A stretch of DNA of 64,000 bases. Origin: CABQCM01 sp965145485 (GTDB lineage: Bacteria > Bacillota > Clostridia > Oscillospirales > Acutalibacteraceae). Positions within the stretch are counted from its first letter, which is position 1. Every line of letters begins with the position of its first letter. A program made the position numbers and the translations under genes. The notes beneath the pieces are model-generated. The model was not told the origin of the DNA and ran no database searches. It worked only from the letters and a program-made list of their open reading frames with translations. The DNA lies in contig CBCTCU010000009.1 in NCBI GenBank assembly GCA_965145485.1, positions 8,707 through 72,706 on the forward strand. Reading direction: 5' to 3'. Below, piece by piece: positions 1-8,961 of the stretch.

Positions 1-2
1 GA

Positions 3-1676
3 GAGGATCTTTTCGGCGTCAATGCGGAGGAGTTTTTGACCGACGCCGTACGTTCCACGCTGGATATCACCAATAAGGCGGACATCGCCATCGACGACCG
101 GCAGTATACCGTCTACCAGAGCTCTTATCTGACCGAGAGCGGGGAAACCTGCCGCGCCCTCTATTTTGTCGACGACACCAACCTGAAAACCGCGGCGTCC
201 GAGTACGCCCAATCCCGTCCGACGGTGATGCTCATCCGCATCGATTCCCTGGATGAGCTTTCGGCCAATCTGGCCGAAAGCGAGCAGGCGGCCATCCGCA
301 GCGCAATTGAAAGGGAGATTGAGGCCTGGGCCAACCGGACCAGCGGGCTGACCCGCAAATTGAGCAACGCCGATTATCTCCTGGTGGTGGAGGAACGCGG
401 TTTGGAGGCGATCATCCACAACCGTTTCGACGTGCTGGAAAAAGTCCGCTCCCTGACCCTGCACGACCGTGGCGGGGCGACCCTTTCCATCGGCGCGGGC
501 CGCGGCGGCGCCACATTGCAGGAATGCGAGCAGATGGCCCGGCAGGCGCTCGATATGGCCCTCGGCCGGGGTGGGGACCAGGCCGCCGTCAAAGCGGCGA
601 CCGGATTTGAATTTTACGGGGGTACCAAGGCGACCGGCGTGGAGAAGCGCACCAAGGTGCGTACCAGGGTGATCGCTTCTGCCCTGCGGGAGCTCATCGA
701 CGGCAGCGACAATGTGCTGGTGATGGGCCACCGCTTTTCCGACCTCGACTGTCTGGGCGCGTCGTATGGGCTCTGGCGCGCCGTCAACTCCTTTGACCGC
801 AACTGCCGCATCGTGATGAACCGGGAGCAGACCCTGGCCCTTCCCTTGCTGCGCTCCATGCAGGAGCAGGGGCTCGACGACCAAATTGTGGGCGAGGACG
901 AGGCGCTGGAGATGTGCACCCACAAGACCCTTCTGATCGTGGTGGATACCCACCGCCCGGATTTTGTCGACTGCCCGGCCCTGCTCAAGAAATGCGAAAC
1001 CATCGTGGTAATCGACCACCACCGCAAGATGGTCGATTACATAGACAACGCGGTTATCTTTTATCACGAGCCCTATGCCTCGTCGGCCTGCGAAATGGTA
1101 GCCGAGCTGCTACAGTATTTCGGCGAACGCCTGATCGGGCGGTCGGAGGCCAACGCGCTGATGGCGGGCATCGCGCTCGACACCCGCAACTTTGTGCTTC
1201 GCACCGGCGTGCGTACCTTTGAGGCTTCCGCCTATCTGAGAAGCCGTGGCGCCGACCCGGTCGAAGTCAAGCGGATGTTCTCCGGCTCGATCGACATTTA
1301 CAAGGAACGCTCGGCTATTGTCTCAGCGGCTGAGCTTTACGGCAACTGCGCCATTGCCGCCGACCTGCGGCCAAACGCATCCCGCATCGCGGCCGCCCAG
1401 GCGGCAGACGAGCTGCTTTCCATCGACGGGGTAGACGCATCCTTTGTTCTCTTCATAACCGGCAGCACGGTCAATATCTCGGCCCGTTCGTTGGGGGCGG
1501 TCAACGTCCAGTTGATTATGGAATCCCTCGGCGGGGGCGGCCACTTCACCATGGCGGCTTCCCAGATGGACAACACCACAGTGGATCAGGCAAAAGAATC
1601 CCTGTTGGCTGCAATCGACCGCTATCGCAAGACCCAGGTGGCCCTGCCGGCCGACGACAGCCAGATCCCGGATTAA
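3..1676 (+). CDS. gdpP: cyclic-di-AMP phosphodiesterase GdpP, 5'-truncated by window edge
   Basis: GdpP-type enzymes hydrolyse the second messenger c-di-AMP to pApA at the membrane and so affect cell-wall and potassium homeostasis. The reading frame is already open at base 3, so the N-terminal membrane helices and most of the PAS region lie outside the window; the TTG at 36 is only an internal codon. Visible in order: the end of a PAS-like region, a degenerate GGDEF-like domain (about nt 200-600), a DHH domain with GHRFSDLDCLGA (about nt 724) and VIDHHRKM (about nt 1006), and a C-terminal DHHA1 domain with GGGGHFTMAA (about nt 1530). All expected DHH metal-binding motifs are present. rplI and dnaB follow, which is the classic Firmicutes order. 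Family assignment is firm; the true start is not visible. Confidence 0.93.
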   Translation, partial: EDLFGVNAEEFLTDAVRSTLDITNKADIAIDDRQYTVYQSSYLTESGETCRALYFVDDTNLKTAASEYAQSRPTVMLIRIDSLDELSANLAESEQAAIRSAIEREIEAWANRTSGLTRKLSNADYLLVVEERGLEAIIHNRFDVLEKVRSLTLHDRGGATLSIGAGRGGATLQECEQMARQALDMALGRGGDQAAVKAATGFEFYGGTKATGVEKRTKVRTRVIASALRELIDGSDNVLVMGHRFSDLDCLGASYGLWRAVNSFDRNCRIVMNREQTLALPLLRSMQEQGLDDQIVGEDEALEMCTHKTLLIVVDTHRPDFVDCPALLKKCETIVVIDHHRKMVDYIDNAVIFYHEPYASSACEMVAELLQYFGERLIGRSEANALMAGIALDTRNFVLRTGVRTFEASAYLRSRGADPVEVKRMFSGSIDIYKERSAIVSAAELYGNCAIAADLRPNASRIAAAQAADELLSIDGVDASFVLFITGSTVNISARSLGAVNVQLIMESLGGGGHFTMAASQMDNTTVDQAKESLLAAIDRYRKTQVALPADDSQIPD

Positions 1677-1889
1677 GCCCCGGTGGGATGCTTCCATTGA
1701 GGATCGAACCGCGTGGGCACAGTTCCTGTCGCTCGGTGGCTGCCGGCCGCCCTGTTTGCCGGCGAGGCGCCGCCGCGCGTATTGCCACCCCTCTGGACGG
1801 TATTCGGCAAGCGCGGCGGCTTTCCTGGCCTTATGGCCGCAAGGCGGCTGAAAAACTATGACAAAACCATCCTGAAAGGATTGATACAA

Positions 1890-2336
1890 ATGAAAGTCAT
1901 TCTCAAAACCGACGTCAAAGGCACCGGCAAAGCCGGGCAGCTGTGCGAGGTTTCCGACGGGTACGGGCGCAACTTCCTGCTGCCCCGCGGGCTGGCCATC
2001 GAGGCCAACGCCCAGGCAATGAACGAGCTGAAAAACCGCGAGGAATCCAACGCATTCAAAAAGAAGCAGGAAAAGGAGGCGGCCGAGGCGGCCGCAGCCA
2101 AGCTGGACGGCGTCACACTCCACCTCACCGCCAAAGCGGGCAACGGCGGGCGGTTGTTCGGCGCGGTTACCTCCAAGGAAATTGCGGAGGAAATCCGGCG
2201 CACATTGGGCGTCGACGTCGACAAGCGCAAGATCGTCCTCGACGCCGACATCAAAAACTATGGTGTTTATCAAGCCGAGGTAAAATTGCTCGCCGGCGTC
2301 TCGGCTACCGTCAAGGTCAGCGTTACCGAGCAATAA
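1890..2336 (+). CDS. rplI: 50S ribosomal protein bL9
   Basis: bL9 binds 23S rRNA near the L1 stalk and limits frameshifting. The 148-residue product begins MKVILKTDVKGTGK and has the usual N-terminal RNA-binding domain (residues 1-50, with YGRNFLLPRGLA), the long Lys/Glu/Ala-rich connecting helix (about 45-75), and the C-terminal domain (GGRLFGAVTSKEIAEE). The frame is open further upstream to 1713, but the ATG at 1890 has GAAAGGA ten bases before it and gives the normal family length, so the upstream part is not coding. It lies 213 bases after gdpP and is followed by a strong hairpin before dnaB. Confidence 0.96.
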   Translation: MKVILKTDVKGTGKAGQLCEVSDGYGRNFLLPRGLAIEANAQAMNELKNREESNAFKKKQEKEAAEAAAAKLDGVTLHLTAKAGNGGRLFGAVTSKEIAEEIRRTLGVDVDKRKIVLDADIKNYGVYQAEVKLLAGVSATVKVSVTEQ

Positions 2337-2341
2337 GCGGC

Positions 2342-2375
2342 AGCCGGCCGAGGGGGAATCCCCGGCCGGCTTTTG
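2342..2375 (+). terminator. rho-independent terminator after rplI
   Basis: AGCCGGCC (2342-2349) pairs with GGCCGGCT (2364-2371), with an inner GGGG/CCCC helix, followed by TTTTG. It suggests partial termination between rplI and dnaB, or a separate promoter for dnaB. Confidence 0.7.
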
Positions 2376-2559
2376 AGTAGGCATGCCCCATGACACCAAG
2401 CGACAGGAAGGCGTGCGGCAAGGGCGTTATTCCGGCCGTATGGTTACAGCGCATTGGCTGTGCGGCGTATTGATACGGCGCGCCCTACCCTTTCGCCGGA
2501 CGATTTTCGCGCCAGTGTGTCCTTTGCCCGCAGCGCCTTTATGGAAAGGAGTTTTTACT

Positions 2560-3924
2560 TTGGCCGACGTAGTTTTCGACGGCGCCAACATGCCCCACAG
2601 CCTCGACTCGGAGCAGTCGGTGCTCGGGGCGATACTGCTCGATCCCGAGTGCATCGCCACCGAGGGGGTCGAGCTTCTGCGGCCCGAGCATTTCTACCTG
2701 CCGCAGCATCAGATCATTTTCGGGGTCATGCACGGGTTGTTCGCCATGTCCAAGCCGATCGACCTGGTCACCGTGCTCGAGGAGCTCAAGCGCTCGGGTT
2801 CCTATGAGGAGGCGGGGGGCAAGGAATACTTAGCCAGGCTGGCCGAAATCGTTCCCTCCGTGGCCAACGTCAAGGCCTACGCCGACACGGTTTTGGAGCA
2901 GTACTATTACCGCGCCTTAATCAAAGCGGGGCGGCAGATGGCCTCCGAGGCGGCCGAAACGGCCGAGCCGGCCGGGGTGCTGCTCGACGCGGCGGAGCAG
3001 CGCATTTTTGAAATCCGTCAAGGCCGCGATACCACGGGGCTGACCTCCCTCAAAGACGTTTTGGCGCAGGAGACCCTCGACAAGCTCAACCGCTTGAGCG
3101 ATCCGGAGACCCAAAAGGAGATGCGTGGGATTCCGACCGGGCTGTCCACCCTCGACAAGATTCTCGGGGGCCTGAATAAATCCGACCTGATTATCATTGG
3201 CGCCCGCCCGGGTATGGGAAAAACCAGCTTTGCGCTCAACATCGCCCGCAACGTCGCGGTGGGCAGCAAAAAAAAGGTGGCCTTTTTCTCGCTGGAGATG
3301 ACCAAGGACCAGCTTGCCCAGCGCCTGCTGTCGAGCGAGACGGCCATCGACGTGACCAAATTTCGATGGGGCGGTCTGACGACCGAGGAATGGGACCGCA
3401 TCGCCTACGCGACCAATGTCTTTTATCAAGCGGAGATCTACCTCGACGACACGGCCGCCATCACCGTGCCTCAGATGAAGTCCAAGCTGCGGCGGAACCG
3501 GCCCGATCTGGTGGTCATCGACTACCTTCAGCTCATGGAATCGGCCAAGCGGGTGGAAAACCGGGTGCAGCAGGTCAGCGAAATCACGCGCGGGCTGAAA
3601 ATTATGGCCAAAGAGCTCAACATACCGGTTATCGTCTGCTCCCAGCTCGCCCGCGCGACCGAGGCGCGGGGCAAGTCCCATGTGCCGCAGCTGAGCGACC
3701 TTCGTGAATCGGGCTCGATTGAGCAGGACGCCGACATCGTTATGATGCTTTACCGGCCCGATTATTACTCCAACGACCTGGACGACGGGCAGGAGGTCGA
3801 CGAGACGGCGGCCCAGTGCATTGTGGCCAAAAACCGCCACGGCGCGACCGGCACAATCGATCTCCACTGGGACGGCCGTTACACCAAATATACGGCAGTG
3901 GAATCCGATTATGATGACCGGTAA
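2560..3924 (+). CDS. dnaB: replicative DNA helicase DnaB
   Basis: DnaB is the hexameric 5'-3' helicase of the replication fork. The 454-residue product starts at a TTG (2560) with AAAGGA nine bases upstream and the sequence MADVVFDGANMPHSLDSEQS; an open frame reaching back to 2383 is judged non-coding because it lacks family similarity and gives excess length. The N-terminal helical domain (residues about 15-115, HSLDSEQSVLGAILLD) precedes the RecA-like ATPase domain: Walker A GARPGMGKTS (about 217), Walker B LVVIDYLQLM (about 316), and DLRESGSIEQDADIVMMLYR (about 375). It overlaps tilS by 14 bases, so the two are translationally coupled. Confidence 0.96.
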   Translation: MADVVFDGANMPHSLDSEQSVLGAILLDPECIATEGVELLRPEHFYLPQHQIIFGVMHGLFAMSKPIDLVTVLEELKRSGSYEEAGGKEYLARLAEIVPSVANVKAYADTVLEQYYYRALIKAGRQMASEAAETAEPAGVLLDAAEQRIFEIRQGRDTTGLTSLKDVLAQETLDKLNRLSDPETQKEMRGIPTGLSTLDKILGGLNKSDLIIIGARPGMGKTSFALNIARNVAVGSKKKVAFFSLEMTKDQLAQRLLSSETAIDVTKFRWGGLTTEEWDRIAYATNVFYQAEIYLDDTAAITVPQMKSKLRRNRPDLVVIDYLQLMESAKRVENRVQQVSEITRGLKIMAKELNIPVIVCSQLARATEARGKSHVPQLSDLRESGSIEQDADIVMMLYRPDYYSNDLDDGQEVDETAAQCIVAKNRHGATGTIDLHWDGRYTKYTAVESDYDDR

Positions 3925-5302
3925 GGCCGGCGCGGCCATCGAACGTTATCACATGCTGCCCGACGGCTGCCATGTGACCGCCGCCGTCTCCGGCGGGGCC
4001 GATTCAATCGCCATGCTGCACATCCTGCATCGGATGAGCACCGCGCCCATCCCTGGCGGGCCGCGTTTTACCCTGTCTGCCGCCCACCTCAACCATGGCA
4101 TCCGCGGCGACGAGGCCGAGCGCGACGAGGCCTTTGTGCGCCGCATCTGCCAGCAATGGGGCGTTGAACTAACGGTCGGGCACGCCGATATCCCCTCCCT
4201 CTGCCGCCAGACCGGCGAGGGCGTGGAGGAGTGCGCGCGCCGGGTACGGTATGAATTTTTGCGCCGGTGCGCGGGGGATGGCCGCATTGCCACAGCGCAC
4301 ACCCAAAACGACAACGTCGAGACCTTTCTGATGCACATGTTACGCGGCAGTGCCCTGCGCGGGCTCGGCGGCATCCCCCCGGTACGCGACGGCATCGTGC
4401 GCCCTTTGCTCGACTGCACCCGGCAGGAGATTGAGGAATATTGCCGTCAGGCGGGGCTAACCTATGTCACCGACTCGACCAATCTGCTTGACGACTGCTA
4501 TCGCAACCGCATCCGCCACCGGCTGATCCCGGTGCTCGAGTCGCTGGAGCCGGGGGCGGTCGGGCGCATCGGCCGCATGATGGAGCGCCTCCGGCAGGAT
4601 GAAGAGTGCCTGTCCGCCTTATCGCGGCAAACCCAGGACGAAATGGGGCGCGCCCATGGCGCCGCGGGAGAATCCCTCAGCCTGCCCGCGGACGCACTGC
4701 TGGCTCTGCCCCGCGCCCTGCGCAGCCGGGTTTTGCTCTCCTTTGCGCAAGCGGTTTGCACAGGGCGGCTGGAATCCCGCCATATCGACGCGATGGAGGA
4801 TCTGCTTTCGGGCGGCGGCGCCTACACCCTGCCCAATGGGGCGCGGGTCGTGTGCCGGGACGGGCGGCTTTTCCCCGAGCCATCTCCACCGGCCAGCGCG
4901 CCGCCCGATTGGCAGCTTTGGCTGACTGAGGGGGAAATGGCTTTGCCCATTGGGCGCTATCGGTTTACGGTTGCGTCAAAAGATCCGGCCCAAGAGGGTA
5001 CGAAAATTTACAATCTGTTATTAAATCAATGTATCGATTATGATAAAATAGCCGGTAAGGTAGCCGTGCGCACCCGGCGGCCGGGGGACGGCATCGCGCT
5101 GCCCAGGCGGCCGTACAAAAGCCTGAAAAAGCTTTTTAATGAATCCAAGCTGCCTCTTTCCGAGCGTGGATCGCGGCTGATCCTGGCGGATGAAGCCGGT
5201 GTTTTGTTTGTCGAGGGCTTTGGCCCCGACCGGCGGTGCGCGCCCGACTGTCACACCCAGCGCCTGCTGTGCATTGAAAAACAGGAGGATGCCCATGCAT
5301 AA
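3911..5302 (+). CDS. tilS: tRNA(Ile)-lysidine synthetase
   Basis: TilS modifies C34 of the CAU-anticodon tRNA(Ile) to lysidine using ATP and lysine, allowing AUA decoding. The 463-residue product has the PP-loop pyrophosphatase motif AAVSGGADSIAML (about residue 22), the HLNHGIRGDEAERDEAF segment and HTQNDNVETFLMH (about 131), a middle substrate-binding domain, and the C-terminal TilS domain with RRPGDGIALP followed by KSLKKLFNESKLP. The start is taken at ATG 3911 (ATG 3914 is equally possible), overlapping the end of dnaB. hpt follows with an eight-base overlap, the conserved tilS-hpt-ftsH order of Firmicutes. Confidence 0.95.
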   Translation: MMTGKAGAAIERYHMLPDGCHVTAAVSGGADSIAMLHILHRMSTAPIPGGPRFTLSAAHLNHGIRGDEAERDEAFVRRICQQWGVELTVGHADIPSLCRQTGEGVEECARRVRYEFLRRCAGDGRIATAHTQNDNVETFLMHMLRGSALRGLGGIPPVRDGIVRPLLDCTRQEIEEYCRQAGLTYVTDSTNLLDDCYRNRIRHRLIPVLESLEPGAVGRIGRMMERLRQDEECLSALSRQTQDEMGRAHGAAGESLSLPADALLALPRALRSRVLLSFAQAVCTGRLESRHIDAMEDLLSGGGAYTLPNGARVVCRDGRLFPEPSPPASAPPDWQLWLTEGEMALPIGRYRFTVASKDPAQEGTKIYNLLLNQCIDYDKIAGKVAVRTRRPGDGIALPRRPYKSLKKLFNESKLPLSERGSRLILADEAGVLFVEGFGPDRRCAPDCHTQRLLCIEKQEDAHA

Positions 5303-5837
5303 CGACATTGAGGAAATTCTCGTCAGCGAGGAACGCTTGCACCAAATCGTGACCGGTCTCGGCGAGCGCATCAGCCAGGATTACAAGGGCAAACGGCTGG
5401 TGCTCGTCAGCGTGCTCAAAGGGTCGGTGGTTTTCATGGCCGACCTTATGCGGGCCGTCAGGTTGCCCTGCCGCATTGATTTTATGTCGGTATCGAGCTA
5501 CGGCGCGGGAGTAAAAACCTCCGGCGTGGTTAAGATAATCAAGGACCTGGATCAGCCGATCGCTGGTTGCGACGTGCTGGTAGTCGAGGATATCCTCGAC
5601 TCGGGCATGACCCTTTCCTACATCCTTGAGCTTTTATTAAAACGCAATCCCGCTAGCATCCGGTTGTGCACCCTGTTCGACAAGCCTGAGCGCCGCAAGG
5701 TGGACATGACCGCCGATTATGTGGGGATGTCGGTGCCGGACAAATTTATCGTCGGCTATGGGCTCGACTATGCCGAGCGCTACCGAAACCTTCCCTATGT
5801 GGGCGTTTTAAAGCCCTCGGTCTATAGCGAGGAGTAA
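5295..5837 (+). CDS. hpt: hypoxanthine phosphoribosyltransferase
   Basis: Converts hypoxanthine or guanine plus PRPP to IMP or GMP in purine salvage, in the cytoplasm. The 180-residue product shows the PRPP-binding loop VLVVEDILDSGMTL (about residue 96) and LVLVSVLKGSVVFMADL near the N terminus, where the pyrophosphate-binding loop lies. The ATG at 5295 is chosen over that at 5289 because AGGAGG (5283-5288) lies six bases before it. It overlaps tilS by eight bases and is followed after 56 bases by ftsH. Confidence 0.94.
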   Translation: MHNDIEEILVSEERLHQIVTGLGERISQDYKGKRLVLVSVLKGSVVFMADLMRAVRLPCRIDFMSVSSYGAGVKTSGVVKIIKDLDQPIAGCDVLVVEDILDSGMTLSYILELLLKRNPASIRLCTLFDKPERRKVDMTADYVGMSVPDKFIVGYGLDYAERYRNLPYVGVLKPSVYSEE

Positions 5838-5893
5838 AGGCCGCCGCGTTCCCATCGCAGGCGCATTTCGACGGAAAGGCATGGACAATTTTT

Positions 5894-7768
5894 ATGAATA
5901 AAAACGTACGTAACGCATTGTTATTTATCGGCATACCCCTAATCATGATTTTCGGGGTGATGGCGCTGGTGGGTAACAATCCCGGTATCGAAAAGCCGCA
6001 GTACAGCGATATCGTCGAGAAATTCCAAAACCACGAGATCACCCAGTTTGAGCTCAACCTCTCAAACGGGCGGCTGATCTATTATGAGGGCAGCACCGAT
6101 CCCAGGGACGCGAAGACCTACGACGTCCCCAACGTCGACATCTTCTACGAGGACGTAAAGGATTCCATCAACGAGAGGCTGCTGGAAAAGCGCGACGACA
6201 ACACCGTTGTCTTTTCCTACGACTATCAGGTCACCCAGGGCGCCTGGCTGTTGAGCATGTTGCCCACCGCGATTTTGCTCATCGCGGTCGTGGTCTTCTG
6301 GGTTATCATGATGCGCCGCATGAACCAGACCATGGGCGGGGGCGACAAAGCGCTCGGTTTTGGCAAGGCCAAGATCAAAAAGGTATCGGACGAGAAGCGC
6401 AAGACCACCTTTTCCGATGTGGCCGGCGCGGACGAGGAAAAAGAGGAGCTCTCCGAGATCGTCGAATTTCTCAAAAACCCCAAGAAATTCAACGAGCTGG
6501 GCGCGCGTATCCCCAAGGGCGTACTGCTGGTGGGCCCTCCGGGCACCGGTAAAACCCTGCTCGCCCGTGCGGTGGCCGGGGAGGCGGGCGTGCCGTTCTT
6601 CTCCATTTCGGGTTCCGATTTTGTGGAAATGTTCGTGGGCGTAGGTGCTTCCCGCGTGCGTGATTTGTTTGAGCAGGCCAAGAAGAATTCACCCGCCATC
6701 GTCTTCATCGACGAGATCGACGCGGTCGGCCGCCAGCGGGGCACCGGCCTCGGCGGCGGTCACGACGAGCGGGAGCAGACCCTCAACCAGCTGCTTGTCG
6801 AGATGGACGGTTTTGGCGCCAACGAAGGGGTTATCGTGATTGCGGCGACCAACCGCGCCGACATCCTCGACCCGGCGCTGCTGCGTCCCGGCCGGTTTGA
6901 CCGCCAGATTATGGTCGGTTTGCCCGACGTCAAGGGCCGTGAGGAGATTCTCAAGGTCCACTCCCGCGGCAAGCCCCTCGGGCCGGACGTCAGCCTGAAG
7001 GTCATTGCCCAGACCACCGCCGGCTTTACCGGCGCGGATCTGGAAAACCTGTTAAACGAGGCCGCCCTCCTCGCCGCCCGCAAGGGACAAAAGGCGATTG
7101 TCGAGGCCGACATTGAGGAGGCCACCATCAAGGTGGTCATGGGCGTGGAGAAAAAATCCCGCGTCATCACCGAAAAGGATAAGATGATTACCAGTTATCA
7201 CGAGGCGGGCCATGCGGTGGTTTCCTACTACCTCCCCACGCAGGACGAGGTGCATCAGATTTCGATCATTCCGCGCGGCGGGGCAGCCGGCTTCACCATG
7301 TACCGTCCAAGCGACAACCAGACCCACATCACCCGTACCGAGCTCAAGGAGCAGCTTTGCTCGCTGCTCGGCGGCCGGGTGGCCGAGCAGATCACGCAGG
7401 AGGATATCTGCACCGGCGCGTCCAACGATCTTCAGCGCGCGACCGACATCGCCCACAAGATGGTTACCAAATACGGCATGAGCGAAGAGGTTGGCCCGGT
7501 TGTATTCGGCACCGATCACGACGAGGTCTTCCTTGGACGGGACTTCAGCTCCACGCCCCGGTATTCGGAGGAGGTTGCCGCCCGCATTGACGAAGAGGTC
7601 AAGCACATCATTGACGAGGCTTATCAGCGCTGCGAAAGCATCCTTCGCTCCCACATTGACAAGCTGCACGAGGTGGCGCGCGTGCTGTTTGAGCGCGAAA
7701 AGGTCGATGCGGATGAGTTCAAGGCCATTATGGAGAATCCCTCTCTGCCCCAAGGGGCGCAAAGCTGA
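5894..7768 (+). CDS. ftsH: ATP-dependent zinc metalloprotease FtsH
   Basis: Membrane-anchored AAA protease that degrades misfolded membrane and short-lived regulatory proteins. Two membrane helices (about residues 7-27 and 115-137) flank a short extracytoplasmic domain. The AAA module contains Walker A LLVGPPGTGKT (about 212), Walker B IVFIDEIDAVGRQRG (about 270), and the second region of homology ATNRADILDPALLRPGRFDR. The zinc site is HEAGHAV (about 436). The 624-residue length is typical. The Shine-Dalgarno candidate GGAAAGG lies about 15 bases before the ATG, longer than usual; an ATG at 5881 reads only six codons and is rejected. Confidence 0.96.
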   Translation: MNKNVRNALLFIGIPLIMIFGVMALVGNNPGIEKPQYSDIVEKFQNHEITQFELNLSNGRLIYYEGSTDPRDAKTYDVPNVDIFYEDVKDSINERLLEKRDDNTVVFSYDYQVTQGAWLLSMLPTAILLIAVVVFWVIMMRRMNQTMGGGDKALGFGKAKIKKVSDEKRKTTFSDVAGADEEKEELSEIVEFLKNPKKFNELGARIPKGVLLVGPPGTGKTLLARAVAGEAGVPFFSISGSDFVEMFVGVGASRVRDLFEQAKKNSPAIVFIDEIDAVGRQRGTGLGGGHDEREQTLNQLLVEMDGFGANEGVIVIAATNRADILDPALLRPGRFDRQIMVGLPDVKGREEILKVHSRGKPLGPDVSLKVIAQTTAGFTGADLENLLNEAALLAARKGQKAIVEADIEEATIKVVMGVEKKSRVITEKDKMITSYHEAGHAVVSYYLPTQDEVHQISIIPRGGAAGFTMYRPSDNQTHITRTELKEQLCSLLGGRVAEQITQEDICTGASNDLQRATDIAHKMVTKYGMSEEVGPVVFGTDHDEVFLGRDFSSTPRYSEEVAARIDEEVKHIIDEAYQRCESILRSHIDKLHEVARVLFEREKVDADEFKAIMENPSLPQGAQS

Positions 7769-8120
7769 CCTGCCGGTTTACCTTGGATGGCCTTTGACCG
7801 AGGGAACTAAGGCTGACCGATCCATCGTGGAGCGAGCCGGCGTCCCCTTTGCGGTGAAAATATCACCTTTTCGGAAAGGGTTTTGTACCGCCAACCATCC
7901 GGCCAGAATGCCCAGTGGGATGAAGTGCGGCCGCCAGGACGCACGATATAAGGCGATGGTATGTGAAGCGCCAATATGGCGCCCAATTCCATTTTGATTC
8001 CTGTCATATGATTTCGGGATTTTGGCGGCTCTGGCCCCATGCGGGGAACCATTTCTGGATGGCATATGAATGGGTTTGCGCCCATGGATTCCTATCAAAT
8101 AAAAAACGGAGGTTTTCAAA
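7769..8120. other. intergenic region ftsH to DUF1858 gene
   Basis: No supported gene. It contains a weak hairpin at 7853-7867 (GGTGA/TCACC) followed by TTTT that may end the ftsH transcript, and a GCGCCA-ATA-TGGCGC hairpin at 7968-7982. AGGAGG-like bases just before 8121 belong to the next gene. Confidence 0.5.
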
Positions 8121-8321
8121 ATGACTGTTACTAAAGACACCAACATCGGCGATATCCTTGATTTCAACCGCGACACCGCTCCCTTTTTCCTGGAGATGGG
8201 GATGCATTGCCTGGGCTGCCCTTCCGCCCGCGGCGAAACCATCGAGCAGGCCTGCGAGGTACATGGGGTCGACCCCAACGAGCTGGTCGCCAAAATCAAT
8301 GAGTTTCTTGCTCAGAAATAG
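8121..8321 (+). CDS. DUF1858 domain mini-protein
   Basis: A 66-residue protein consisting of a single DUF1858 domain: N-terminal MTVTKDTNIGDILDFN, then the CLGCPSA cysteine pair (about residue 31) and a C-terminal helix. Such proteins are common in anaerobic Clostridia and are often described as disulphide-oxidoreductase-like or linked to hybrid-cluster and redox proteins, but no reaction is established. GGAGG lies upstream at a good distance, and a strong terminator follows at once, so it is probably transcribed alone. Confidence 0.85.
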   Translation: MTVTKDTNIGDILDFNRDTAPFFLEMGMHCLGCPSARGETIEQACEVHGVDPNELVAKINEFLAQK

Positions 8322-8335
8322 GTTATGACACAGCA

Positions 8336-8364
8336 AAAGCCGGAAGCGACCGCTTCCGGCTTTT
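8336..8364 (+). terminator. rho-independent terminator of the DUF1858 gene
   Basis: GCCGGAAGCG (8339-8348) is the exact complement of CGCTTCCGGC (8351-8360), preceded by AAAA and followed by TTTTG. Confidence 0.88.
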
Positions 8365-8911
8365 GTTATCATGTGCTCGCCTTCCAATTTCATTCTGGCC
8401 AATTCATCGACGGCCTATCCAATCCGACATTACACACGCCGGATACCGTTGCTTCATCAGTCTGGATAAGTGGTCCCCGTTTGTGTGAATACCAGCGGGA
8501 TAGACTTGGCCCCAACGCCTGTGGAAATAGCCATACCCGACAAGCCCTTTGCCCAATAAAACGCAACCAACATTGGGTGGCTTGAGCCACAAAGGGGCAA
8601 TGTGGGGCGTATATCCCCACAGGACAACAATACGCCTGCACTCTCAGCCAGCCGCGTGAGCCGCTTGCTTTATTCTCTACAGGTCAAGCTATGGTAAATC
8701 CGGTAGCTGGGGAAGCCCGAACATCCTACCGACGCCTTCAAGGAGGCACAGACAATGACGCCACTTCCCCGTCTTATCAGCATCCCGGTAACGGGTACTC
8801 CCCCTATCGGCCACTTTTTCTATATTGTAAATGTTGTTCATCCCGTAATCGGGCGCAAAAGCCGATATTGCCTTTCACCAGCAAGGCTGGTGATTTTGCT
8901 CGGCCAATCGA
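8365..8911. other. long intergenic region, no supported gene
   Basis: No coding region with family similarity. A good AAGGAGG with ATG at 8755 opens a frame that runs antisense through the downstream gene; it is not accepted as a gene. A small TCACCAGC/GCTGGTGA hairpin (8875-8893) followed by TTTT may be a + strand terminator for an unannotated short transcript. Confidence 0.4.
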
Positions 8912-8957
8912 CAAAAAAGGTTCCCCCGGCAGACGGTTCGCCTGCCGGGGGATATTT
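8912..8957 (-). terminator. terminator of the dockerin glycosidase-like gene
   Basis: CCCCCGGCAG (8923-8932) pairs perfectly with CTGCCGGGGG (8942-8951). On the - strand the hairpin is followed by AACCTTTTTTG, a U-tract, just after the stop codon at 8962. Confidence 0.88.
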
Positions 8958-8961
8958 TTCG

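Noticed and set aside
1323..2399. A long - strand open frame across gdpP and rplI
   Set aside because: Overlaps two conserved genes on the opposite strand and shows no family similarity.
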